A DNA stretch of 42,705 nucleotides, from the NCBI RefSeq assembly GCF_002086675.1, contig NZ_MVIF01000044.1:1-42705 (forward strand). The letters are read 5' to 3'. Below, piece after piece: positions 36,282 through 42,705 of the stretch; position 1 is the stretch's first letter, and each line of letters begins with the position of its first letter. The position numbers were made by a program, and so were the translations under genes. The notes below the pieces were generated by a model, which was not told the DNA's origin, ran no database searches, and saw nothing but the letters and a program-made list of their open reading frames with translations. This stretch comes from Mycobacterium persicum. Lineage in GTDB: Bacteria > Actinomycetota > Actinomycetes > Mycobacteriales > Mycobacteriaceae.

Positions 36282-38039
36282 CTAGATCTGGTCGTTCTGC
36301 GCGGCGTCGAGCAGCTCACGAGCGTGGGCGCGGCCGCTGTCCGACTCACCCAGTCCGGCCAGCATCCTGGCCAGCTCGGCGACGCGCTCCTGGTCGTTCA
36401 GCCGGCGTACCCCGCTGGCGCCGCCGCGTCCGGTGCTGTGCACCGTCAAATGCACGTCGGCATACGCAGCCACCTGGGGCAGATGCGTGACCACGATGAC
36501 CTGATGGGTGCGCGCCAGCTTCGCCAGGCGTCGCCCGATCTGGACGGCCGCTCTGCCGCCGACCCCGGCGTCGACCTCGTCGAACACCATCGTGGTGCCG
36601 ACTGTTTGTTTCCGCGAGGTCGCCAGCACCACTTCCAGCGCCAGCATCACCCGGGACAACTCACCGCCGGATGCGCTTTTGGCCAGCGGCAGCACGGTCA
36701 TACCGCGGTGTGCGGCGAAGCCGAACTCGACGTTGTCGATGCCATCGGCACCGGCGCGGGCCGGCTCGCCCGAAGGCAACGTCAACGCGACGGGATCGTC
36801 GTGCTCGGCCAGGTCGGTGTTCACGCCGATGGTGAATTCGGCGTCTGCCATCGCCAGGGCGGACAGCTCTGCCGTGACCTCGGTGGCCAACTTCTTGGCC
36901 GCTTTGCGCCGAATCTTGCTCAGATCGACTGCCGCTTGGGCTAATTCGCGCTCCAGCTGCTCGGCGCGGCGTTCCAGCGCCGCCAAGCCCTCTTCGGAGA
37001 CGTCGAGTTGGCCCAGCCGGTCCCGGGACTCCCGAGCCCACCGCAGCACCCCGTCGATATCGGCGGCATACTTGCGTGTCAGAGTACGCAATTGGGCTTG
37101 GCGGGCCAGTTTGGCGTCCAGGGTGCTGGCATCGGCCGGCAGCTCGTCGACATAGTTGCCAAGCTCCCCGGCCGCATCGACAATCACCGTCAGCGCCTCG
37201 CCGATTTGCTCGGCCAGCGCCCGCAGCATGGCATCGTCGGTCGATTCCAGAGCCGCCCGGGCACGCCCGAGGCATTCGGTGGCACCGACGCCGTACGTGT
37301 CGTCGGGCCCGCCGGCCAACGCCGCGCGCGCCCCCGACGCGGCTTCGCGCAGCGTATCCAGCTCGGAGAGCCGCACGATGTCGGCGACCAGCGCCTCGTC
37401 CTCGCCCGGCTGCGGGTCCACCGCGTCGATCTCGTTGAGGGCGAACTGCAAACGGTCCGCCTCCTGGGCCAGCTCGCGCGCCCGGTTACGCCGGTCAGAC
37501 CGGTCCCGCCGCGCCGACAGCCACGCGTCGCGCAGCTTGCGGTAGCGCTCGCACGCGTGGCCGCTGGCCGCGAAGCGGTCCAGCGCGCCGCGTTGTTCCT
37601 CCGGTCGCAGCAACCGCAACTGGTCGTTTTGGCCATGCAGCGCCAGAAGTTGGTTGGTGAAACCGCTGAGCGACTTGGCGGGCACGCTGCGACCGCCGAG
37701 GTAAGCACGCGACGGGCCGTTACCGCTGACCGAGCGCAATGCGATCACGCTGTCGTCCTCGTCGCGCTGCGCCCCGGAGGCGTCCAGGATCTCGTCGAGC
37801 TTGGCGACCGTGGCATCGTCGAGATCGGTTGTGACGAAACGGCCTTCGACAACGGCGCGATCAGCCCCGGACCGCACCCGGGTCGGGTCGGCCCGCGCAC
37901 CGCCCAGCAACTGCAACCCGGTGACCACCATGGTCTTACCGGCACCGGTCTCGCCGGTGAGCACGGTCAGCCCGCGATCGAACTCGGCGGTGGCGGTGCT
38001 GATGGCGCCCAGCGACTCGATTCGGATCTCAGTGAGCAC
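36282..38039 (-). CDS. recN: DNA repair protein RecN
   Basis: This 585-residue SMC-like ATPase starts MLTEIRIESLGAISTA and has Walker A GETGAGKT, a long coiled coil (about residues 160-360) and, in the C-terminal lobe, the signature LAKSASGGELSRVMLALE and Walker B TMVFDEVDAGVGG. RecN holds broken DNA ends during double-strand break repair. GTG at 38039 is three bases after the nadK stop, so both are probably on one transcript. From memory, it matches Rv1696. Confidence 0.97.
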   Translation of the reverse strand: MLTEIRIESLGAISTATAEFDRGLTVLTGETGAGKTMVVTGLQLLGGARADPTRVRSGADRAVVEGRFVTTDLDDATVAKLDEILDASGAQRDEDDSVIALRSVSGNGPSRAYLGGRSVPAKSLSGFTNQLLALHGQNDQLRLLRPEEQRGALDRFAASGHACERYRKLRDAWLSARRDRSDRRNRARELAQEADRLQFALNEIDAVDPQPGEDEALVADIVRLSELDTLREAASGARAALAGGPDDTYGVGATECLGRARAALESTDDAMLRALAEQIGEALTVIVDAAGELGNYVDELPADASTLDAKLARQAQLRTLTRKYAADIDGVLRWARESRDRLGQLDVSEEGLAALERRAEQLERELAQAAVDLSKIRRKAAKKLATEVTAELSALAMADAEFTIGVNTDLAEHDDPVALTLPSGEPARAGADGIDNVEFGFAAHRGMTVLPLAKSASGGELSRVMLALEVVLATSRKQTVGTTMVFDEVDAGVGGRAAVQIGRRLAKLARTHQVIVVTHLPQVAAYADVHLTVHSTGRGGASGVRRLNDQERVAELARMLAGLGESDSGRAHARELLDAAQNDQI

Positions 38040-38042
38040 CGG

Positions 38043-38978
38043 TTACTTCCCGCGCCAACCGGTCACCGGCAACTGGAACTTGGTCACCAGACGGTCGGTG
38101 AACGGCGCGCTGTCTAATCGTGCCCATCTGACCGGCGTGTCACAACGGGTCACCTCGAGCCGCCCGCCGGCGGGTATCAGCATTTCGCGGCGGCCATCGC
38201 AGAACACCAGGGCGTCGTGACCGTCAGCCTCGATCTCGATCGCGATCCGGGCATCCGGACTGGTGACCATCGGCCGGCCGAACAACGCGTGAGCGTTGTT
38301 GGGCACCACCAAGATCGCCTCGAGATCCGGCCACAACACCGGGCCGCCCGCCGAGAACGCATAGGCGGTGGACCCGGTCGGCGTCGACACCAGCACCCCG
38401 TCGCAGCCGAAAGCCGACACCGGACGGCCGTCGATTTCGACGACCACCCCCAGCACGCCCAGCCGGGGGCCCTTTTCCAGGCTCGCTTCGTTGAGCGCCC
38501 AGCCCTGGTCGATGACGCGGCCGCCGTGGCGCACCGCGACATCGAGGGTCAGCCGATCTTCCACCCGGTAGTCCCGTGCCACCACATGTTCGAGCACCAG
38601 GTCGATAGCCTCAGCCTCGGCTTCGGCCAGGAATCCGATCCGGCCCAGGTTGACACCCAACACCGGAATGCTGGCGTTGCGGGCCAGCTCGGCTGCCCGC
38701 AGGAAGGTGCCGTCACCGCCGAGCACCAGCACCAACTCGCAGCCATCGGCAGCGTGCGGGTCGGCGTTGACCACCTCGATCTGCACGCCCCGGGCTCGCA
38801 TGTCGTCGGGAGCCAGCCGCAGCGATCCGCGGTTGACCGCCTCGGCGGACAGCACTCGAAGCCCAATATTGTTGTCGCCCAATACTTTCTCGACGCGACG
38901 CGCGGTTTCGGTCGCCTCGTCGCGTCCGGTGTGGACCACCAGTAGGACGGTGCGTTCGGTGCTCGTCTGTGAAGTCAC
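38043..38978 (-). CDS. nadK: NAD kinase
   Basis: The 311-residue enzyme phosphorylates NAD to NADP with ATP or polyphosphate. The [11 protein letters not shown] motif (near residue 88-98) and [15 protein letters not shown] are diagnostic, and [23 protein letters not shown] forms the substrate pocket. Mycobacterial NAD kinase (PpnK) uses either phosphate donor. GTG at 38978 overlaps the tlyA stop (GTGA) and the first residues (TSQTSTERT) look like a disordered lead. It is in a tlyA-nadK-recN run conserved in mycobacteria. From memory, it matches Rv1695. Confidence 0.97.
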   Translation of the reverse strand: MTSQTSTERTVLLVVHTGRDEATETARRVEKVLGDNNIGLRVLSAEAVNRGSLRLAPDDMRARGVQIEVVNADPHAADGCELVLVLGGDGTFLRAAELARNASIPVLGVNLGRIGFLAEAEAEAIDLVLEHVVARDYRVEDRLTLDVAVRHGGRVIDQGWALNEASLEKGPRLGVLGVVVEIDGRPVSAFGCDGVLVSTPTGSTAYAFSAGGPVLWPDLEAILVVPNNAHALFGRPMVTSPDARIAIEIEADGHDALVFCDGRREMLIPAGGRLEVTRCDTPVRWARLDSAPFTDRLVTKFQLPVTGWRGK

Positions 38979-39784
38979 TGCGGCCCCATGCTCATCGTCC
39001 GGCGCACCGCGGCCACCAGTTCGTCGCCGGCCAACCATCGATCGGTCTGTGCGCGCAACCACAGGAAGTATTCGACGTTGCCCGCCGGACCCCGAAGCGG
39101 GCTGGCCGCGACATCGACGGTGTGCCAACCCAGCTCGTCCGCACGCCGCGAGACAGCCAGCACCGCGTCCGCGCGCAACTGCGGGTCCGAAACCACCCCG
39201 CCCGGACCGACCTGCCCCTTGCCCACCTCGAACTGTGGCTTCACCATGGGAACAATATCTGCGCCCGGCGACGCACAGTCGATCAGCGCGGGCAACACCG
39301 TGCCCAGCGAGATGAACGAGAGGTCGGCCACGATGAGGTCGACGCAGCCGCCGACCGCCCCGGGCGACACGTCGCGCACATTGGTCCGCTCGACGACCAC
39401 CACTCGCGGATCGCTACGCAGCGACCAGGCCAGCTGGCCGTAGCCGACATCGACGGCAACCACTTCGGCGGCACCCCGGTCCAGCAGCACCTCGGTGAAC
39501 CCGCCGGTCGACGCGCCCGCATCGAGGCAGCGCCGGCCTTGAACGGGAACCGCGAAGGCATCCAGCGCGCCGATGAGTTTGTGGGCACCCCGCGAAACCC
39601 AGCCGCGGGCGCCATCCGCCGCGACGGTCAACGCCGCGCTGACGGCCACGGCGGTCGCCGGCTTGACCACCGGCAGGCCGTCGATGCGCACCTTGCCGGC
39701 TTCGATCAATTCCGCAGCCTGGTGACGAGATCGCGCCAGGCCGCGCCGCACCAGCTCGACGTCAACGCGGGCACGCCGGGCCAC
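38975..39784 (-). CDS. tlyA: TlyA-type 2'-O-methyltransferase / haemolysin
   Basis: This 269-residue enzyme methylates the 2'-hydroxyl of 16S rRNA C1409 and 23S rRNA C1920, which sensitises mycobacteria to capreomycin. It has an S4 RNA-binding N-terminus ([19 protein letters not shown]), the [11 protein letters not shown] linker, and a Rossmann methyltransferase domain with [31 protein letters not shown] and VKPQFEVGK. The start is GTG at 39784, nine bases after the stop of the preceding small gene. The name haemolysin is historical. From memory, it matches Rv1694. Confidence 0.97.
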   Translation of the reverse strand: MARRARVDVELVRRGLARSRHQAAELIEAGKVRIDGLPVVKPATAVAVSAALTVAADGARGWVSRGAHKLIGALDAFAVPVQGRRCLDAGASTGGFTEVLLDRGAAEVVAVDVGYGQLAWSLRSDPRVVVVERTNVRDVSPGAVGGCVDLIVADLSFISLGTVLPALIDCASPGADIVPMVKPQFEVGKGQVGPGGVVSDPQLRADAVLAVSRRADELGWHTVDVAASPLRGPAGNVEYFLWLRAQTDRWLAGDELVAAVRRTMSMGPQ

Positions 39785-39792
39785 CGTTGCCC

Positions 39793-39969
39793 TCAGCCCT
39801 TCTCCGCCGACTCCAGGGCCCGCAACAGCACGTCGTGAGCCTCCGACAGACGGCGCGCGATGACCTCGAGCTCGGCAAGAGACGGCCCGTTTTCGGCGTC
39901 GTCGACATCGGGCAGCTGGGCTACCAGGGCTTCGATTTCCGAGCGAATCTGATCAGGGTCAATAGTCAT
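39793..39969 (-). CDS. Small acidic helical protein, 58 residues
   Basis: The gene begins ATG with GGGAG six bases upstream and encodes MTIDPDQIRSEIEALVAQL, then a mostly helical, acidic chain ending LLRALESAEKG. It lies between the HAD phosphatase and tlyA, 24 bases after the former and 8 before the latter, in a run of closely spaced genes. Length and position match Rv1693 of M. tuberculosis as I recall. No domain is recognised, and the function is unknown. Confidence 0.85.
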   Translation of the reverse strand: MTIDPDQIRSEIEALVAQLPDVDDAENGPSLAELEVIARRLSEAHDVLLRALESAEKG

Positions 39970-39993
39970 TGCGCTCCCTACGCTAGTTGCCGC

Positions 39994-41004
39994 CTAGTCA
40001 CCGCGCTCCAGGGACCAGCGGCGCAATGCGTCGCGGGCCACCTCGTCGCCGGCCCCGATACTGACGGGCCGTCCGTCCGGATGCGCGTCCCAGATCGCGC
40101 TCGCGACCGCACGTACCACCGAGAGATCATCCCCGTCCTGGTCACCGGTGGCGCTGACCGTTACCGTCGCGTCGGCGACGTCGACCCGCCAGCCCGGCTG
40201 TGACCCTATCGCCAGCAGCTCGCCATCATGGTGCAGGCAGCGCAGATCGTGGCCAAGATACGTGGGACGCTGCCGCGGTGGCGCGAACACCGCGTCCCGC
40301 GCGCTGTTGACCCCACTGAGCACCATCAGGCTCGGCAGCCCCGCGGCGTGGGCACCTTCGATGTCGGTGTCGAGCCGATCGCCGATCACCAACGGCGCAC
40401 GGCAATCGCCGCGGGCCACGGCGTCGGCCATCAATTGCGGACCCGGCTTGCCGGCCACTTGCGGCTCGGCGCCGGTGGCCGTGCGCAGCGCCGCGACCAG
40501 TGACCCGTTGCCCGGCAGCAGGCCGCGTTCGGTGGGCAAGGTGGGGTCGACGTTGGCCGCCACCCACAGGGCGCCGGCCCGGATGGCCAGCGCGGCCTCG
40601 GCAAGCTCAGGCCAGCCGGTGGTCATCGAGAGACCCTGAACCACGGCAACCGGTCCGTCGTCCCAGCGACGCACCGGACGCAGCCCCACCGCGGCGACCT
40701 CGGCCCCCAGCGCGTCTGTGCCCACGATCAGCACGGGTGAACCTGCAGGGAGCTGATCGGCCAGCACCCGGGCGGCGCTCTGCGCGCTGGTGACCACGTC
40801 ACTGCCGGCGGCGTCGAAGCCGAGCTCGCGCAGATGCGCCGCGACCTCGTCGGCGCTGCGCGACGCGTTGTTGGTGATGAACAGTTTGCGGCTGCTCACC
40901 TCCGCCAGCGATTGGACCGCGCCCTCGGTGGCCCGCCGACCGCGAAATACCGTCCCATCCAGGTCGATCAGCAGGCAATCATACTGCTGCGCAAGACTTT
41001 TCAC
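39994..41004 (-). CDS. HAD-family phosphatase, glycerol-3-phosphate phosphatase-like
   Basis: This 336-residue phosphatase has a HAD core with LLIDLDGTVFRG (nucleophile and acid aspartates of DxDGT), ITNNAS (motif II), KPGPQLMADAVA (motif III) and IGDRLDTDIEGAHAAG (motif IV), with a C2-type cap between. The M. tuberculosis counterpart Rv1692 dephosphorylates glycerol-3-phosphate, as I recall, feeding phospholipid recycling. GTG at 41004 follows the TPR gene by seven bases. The last 80 residues form a mycobacterial extension (WRVDVADATVTVSATGD) that may modulate activity. Confidence 0.9.
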   Translation of the reverse strand: MKSLAQQYDCLLIDLDGTVFRGRRATEGAVQSLAEVSSRKLFITNNASRSADEVAAHLRELGFDAAGSDVVTSAQSAARVLADQLPAGSPVLIVGTDALGAEVAAVGLRPVRRWDDGPVAVVQGLSMTTGWPELAEAALAIRAGALWVAANVDPTLPTERGLLPGNGSLVAALRTATGAEPQVAGKPGPQLMADAVARGDCRAPLVIGDRLDTDIEGAHAAGLPSLMVLSGVNSARDAVFAPPRQRPTYLGHDLRCLHHDGELLAIGSQPGWRVDVADATVTVSATGDQDGDDLSVVRAVASAIWDAHPDGRPVSIGAGDEVARDALRRWSLERGD

Positions 41005-41011
41005 CTGATGC

Positions 41012-41842
41012 TCAACCCAGCTCGGCGACCCGGTCTTCGGCGTCGGTGACGCCTTCCAGGTCAGCGTCGGCGGCGCGCAAGAACCATCGCATCGCCTCGT
41101 CGCGACGCCCGAGCGCCAACAGCGTCTCGGCATAGGCGTAAAACAGTCGCGCCGCCGTCGAGCCGGTGCGGGCCGGGTCGAGCTGGGGCGTCGACAACAC
41201 GGTCAGCGCCTGCTCCAGCTGCCCGAGATCGGCACGCGCGCCGGCGGCGACAATCCGCAACTCGTCGGCGTCATCGCCGCTCAGCTGGGCCGCCTCGGGG
41301 CCGCGCGCAAGTTCGATAGCTCGCAGCGGGCGGCCGAGACCGCGTTCGCAATCGGCGATCAGCGCCAGCAGCGGGGATCTGCTGCCCATTCGCCGCGCCG
41401 CGCGCAACTCGGCCAGCGCCTGAGCCCACTCGCCGCAGCGGTAGGCGGCGATCCCGACAGCCTCGCGAACGACGGCGATCCTGCCCGAGCGGGCCCGGGC
41501 CGCACGCGCGTGGCTCAGGGCGGCTTCGGGATCCTCGTCGAGTAGCTCCCCGGCGGCCACCAGGTGCCGCGCCACCGCATCGGCGGTGGCCCGGTCCAGG
41601 GTGCTCAGCTCGCGCCGGATCTCCGGCGCCAGTTGCTTGGCATCCACTCCCGGCGGGATCGCCGGCCCGTCCCGAGACTCGCGGGTTACCTCGGAAGGTG
41701 CCGATCGCGGGTGAGCCGGGCGAGCCCGGCCCGGACCCGACCAGGGAACGTCACGCTTTCGCTGTGGACCACGCCGCGGTACACCACCCGATGCCGGTCG
41801 CGGCCTGCGTTCGCCGCTGCGGTCATGCCTGTCGTCGACCAC
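41012..41842 (-). CDS. TPR-repeat protein
   Basis: The product is 276 residues. The first 65 (PRRGPQRKRDVPWSGP) are basic and proline-rich, probably disordered. After that come alpha-helical repeats (AAGELLDEDPEAALSHARA, YRCGEWAQALAELRAARR, YAYAETLLALGRRDEAMR) of TPR type, about four units. It has no enzyme motif and probably serves as a scaffold. GTG at 41842 is the listed start; a later start is possible given the basic lead. It precedes the HAD phosphatase by seven bases. From memory, it corresponds to Rv1691. Confidence 0.85.
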   Translation of the reverse strand: MVDDRHDRSGERRPRPASGGVPRRGPQRKRDVPWSGPGRARPAHPRSAPSEVTRESRDGPAIPPGVDAKQLAPEIRRELSTLDRATADAVARHLVAAGELLDEDPEAALSHARAARARSGRIAVVREAVGIAAYRCGEWAQALAELRAARRMGSRSPLLALIADCERGLGRPLRAIELARGPEAAQLSGDDADELRIVAAGARADLGQLEQALTVLSTPQLDPARTGSTAARLFYAYAETLLALGRRDEAMRWFLRAADADLEGVTDAEDRVAELG

Positions 41843-41872
41843 CCGCTAGAGGTTACGGGCACATCCGATCAG

Positions 41873-41898
41873 CTCACAATCGGTCCTCACAATCGGTC
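41873..41898. repeat. Tandem 13-bp duplication CTCACAATCGGTC
   Basis: Two exact head-to-tail copies lie between the TPR gene and the DUF732 gene, with the second copy ending on the last base of the latter's stop codon. It is probably a simple slippage duplication. Confidence 0.9.
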
Positions 41899-42248
41899 TA
41901 TGCCTGTAGCCGATTGGGCAACAGCGGGTAGATCACCGCCGGGCAATACGTCGCGATGGCGACAATGGTGAATGCGGCTGCCACATCGTGCGACATCCCG
42001 TTGTCTTCGGCCATTTTCGCGACGACGGATTCGAACGTCCCGTCCGGTTGGACTGCCATCGGGCATACCGACCGGCCGATCGCCATCGCCGCCGCCGGCT
42101 GCCCATATGAAATGCCGGCGTTGTTCAAGGCCGTCAGGAAGGCATTACCCATCATGTCGGCGTGCGTGGGTGCCGCCATGGTCGCGGACATGCCAAGCAC
42201 CCCGGCAGCCGAGGCCAAGAGTCGAAGGGCCATCATCGATGCCGTCAT
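41898..42248 (-). CDS. DUF732-family secreted protein
   Basis: The 116-residue protein has a signal peptide (MTASMMALRLLASAAGVLGM, cleavage likely after THA near residue 30) and a DUF732 domain: NAFLTALNNAGISYGQPAAAMAIGRSVCPMA, then the second cysteine in ATYCPAVI. The two cysteines probably form a disulfide. DUF732 proteins are small, exported and abundant in mycobacteria; none has a settled function. The start has GGCGGAG just upstream; a longer frame upstream is without a signal peptide and rejected. It is divergent in organisation from the right-end hairpin region. Confidence 0.88.
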   Translation of the reverse strand: MTASMMALRLLASAAGVLGMSATMAAPTHADMMGNAFLTALNNAGISYGQPAAAMAIGRSVCPMAVQPDGTFESVVAKMAEDNGMSHDVAAAFTIVAIATYCPAVIYPLLPNRLQA

Positions 42249-42435
42249 CTCCGCCTTCTCATCTGTCGGTTCTTGGACACGTGCCACATAAATCGCTGAA
42301 TACACTGCTGGGCGGCGGTCACATTCACAACACGGTGCGGTAAAGGTTTGCCCACTAACCCGTTTCGCAATCGATCTGCGTAGCCGCGAACGTCTAGAGA
42401 CGGCGATTTCATGCGCACGTTCGCGCCGAGCACCC

Positions 42436-42455
42436 TGTCCCCCAATCGGGGGACA
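42436..42455. terminator. Perfect hairpin TGTCCCCC-AATC-GGGGGACA
   Basis: Eight-base arms and a four-base loop make a very stable stem. No T-run follows on either strand, so it is a weak case for a classical terminator; mycobacteria are proposed to use stems without a U-tract. Confidence 0.5.
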
Positions 42456-42471
42456 CGCGGACCCCGCTACT

Positions 42472-42492
42472 GGGGGACCCAAATTTTCCCCC
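42472..42492. terminator. GGGGGA/TCCCCC hairpin
   Basis: Six-base arms enclose a nine-base AT-rich loop (CCCAAATTT). It lies 16 bases after the preceding hairpin and could work with it. Confidence 0.4.
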
Positions 42493-42541
42493 GGCTATTA
42501 GCCAGTTGTGGGATAGCAGCGGAGTGCCAAGCCTCGGAAGA

Positions 42542-42591
42542 TTGGTCTCGGAGCGGGAACTGAAGCATCACGAACCCGCTCCGGAGGCCAA
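42542..42591. other. Long 16-bp stem with one bulge
   Basis: TTGGTCTCGGAGCGGG pairs with CCCGCTCC-GGAGGCCAA with one G-U pair and a single bulged G. The loop is AACTGAAGCATCACGAA (17 bases). Such a stem is uncommon in random GC-rich sequence and suggests a structured RNA or DNA element. Confidence 0.6.
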
Positions 42592-42598
42592 GGAAGCG

Positions 42599-42629
42599 AG
42601 GAGTTCTCCCAGATGTCCCAAGAACTCCT
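42599..42629. other. Nine-bp hairpin AGGAGTTCT / AGAACTCCT
   Basis: Perfect nine-base arms flank a 13-base loop, eight bases after the long stem. If transcribed rightwards, the arm AGGAG could hide a ribosome site in front of an ATG at 42613. Confidence 0.6.
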
Positions 42630-42705
42630 GCACCGCGCGACCGAGGCCGCCAACCACTAGAACTTCGGCGGGGGTCCCATCGCCTCCCACCCCCCAAGTC
42701 TGGGA

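Larger units (their letters stand above)
42249..42705. other. Right-end region without a gene, rich in hairpins
   Basis: No gene is supported in this 457-base stretch. The left half probably holds the promoter of the DUF732 gene. The right part (42436-42629) contains four inverted repeats that may end transcription from a gene beyond the window or be a structured RNA. A 15-codon frame at 42613 has no known relatives to me. Confidence 0.5.

Noticed and set aside
42436..42492. 6C small RNA
   Set aside because: The C-runs lie in stems and not in hairpin loops, unlike the 6C family.
42467..42697. 76-codon minus-strand frame at the right end
   Set aside because: It runs through four hairpins, lacks a ribosome site and resembles no family known to me.

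Overview
The window is a high-GC, densely packed chromosomal segment from a Mycobacterium, most likely a slow-growing non-tuberculous species. This rests on two SVP-type PPE genes, a SteA/MctB pair, a TlyA-NadK-RecN block and an scpA-scpB-rluB-cmk-der block. From memory, the conserved gene order is that of M. tuberculosis Rv1691 to Rv1719, read backwards from the left end. No database could be searched, so orthologue names rest on recalled family features and gene order.

Positions 4-5005 (minus strand) hold a catabolic operon with overlapping genes: an SDR oxidoreductase, a FadB3-like 3-hydroxyacyl dehydrogenase, a kynurenine-formamidase-like metal hydrolase, a cupin, a beta-keto acid cleavage enzyme, an IclR regulator, and a lipocalin-like protein whose start lies in a 10-bp tandem repeat. 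Positions 5254-10674 (minus) are core genes for ribosome assembly, nucleotide metabolism and chromosome segregation (der, cmk, rluB-type, scpB, scpA, parA-type). Positions 10761-13366 (plus) hold a drug-efflux-type MFS transporter and a TerB-Coq4 two-domain protein. Positions 13728-17514 (plus) hold two PPE genes and a cycA-type amino-acid permease.

The most interesting region is 17426-24302 (minus): six genes that overlap by 1-4 bases and form an ebo-type cluster. In transcription order they are an inositol-1-phosphate-synthase-like cyclase, a UbiA prenyltransferase (EboC), a xylose-isomerase-like barrel fused to EboA, a TatD hydrolase (EboB), a second barrel (EboE) and a degenerate phosphodiesterase (EboF). 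The EboD dehydroquinate-synthase-like cyclase of other ebo clusters is absent, and an inositol-phosphate-synthase-like cyclase sits in its place. The likely theme is a prenylated or lipid-linked cyclitol made and processed by a dedicated pathway. The cluster lies between cycA and a catechol-O-methyltransferase-like gene that I recall as neighbours in M. tuberculosis, so it looks like a discrete insertion.

Positions 25303-30382 hold a second accessory stretch: a SWIM-SNF2 helicase, then a DUF4143-type ATPase preceded by four repeats spaced exactly 22 bp apart. Positions 30489-42248 (minus) return to conserved order: xerD, a Nudix hydrolase, pyrG, mctB/steB, steA, recN, nadK, tlyA, a 58-residue protein, a HAD phosphatase, a TPR protein and a DUF732 secreted protein. 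The right end (42249-42705) has no convincing gene but contains four hairpins. No tRNA, rRNA, CRISPR array, insertion sequence or prophage was seen.
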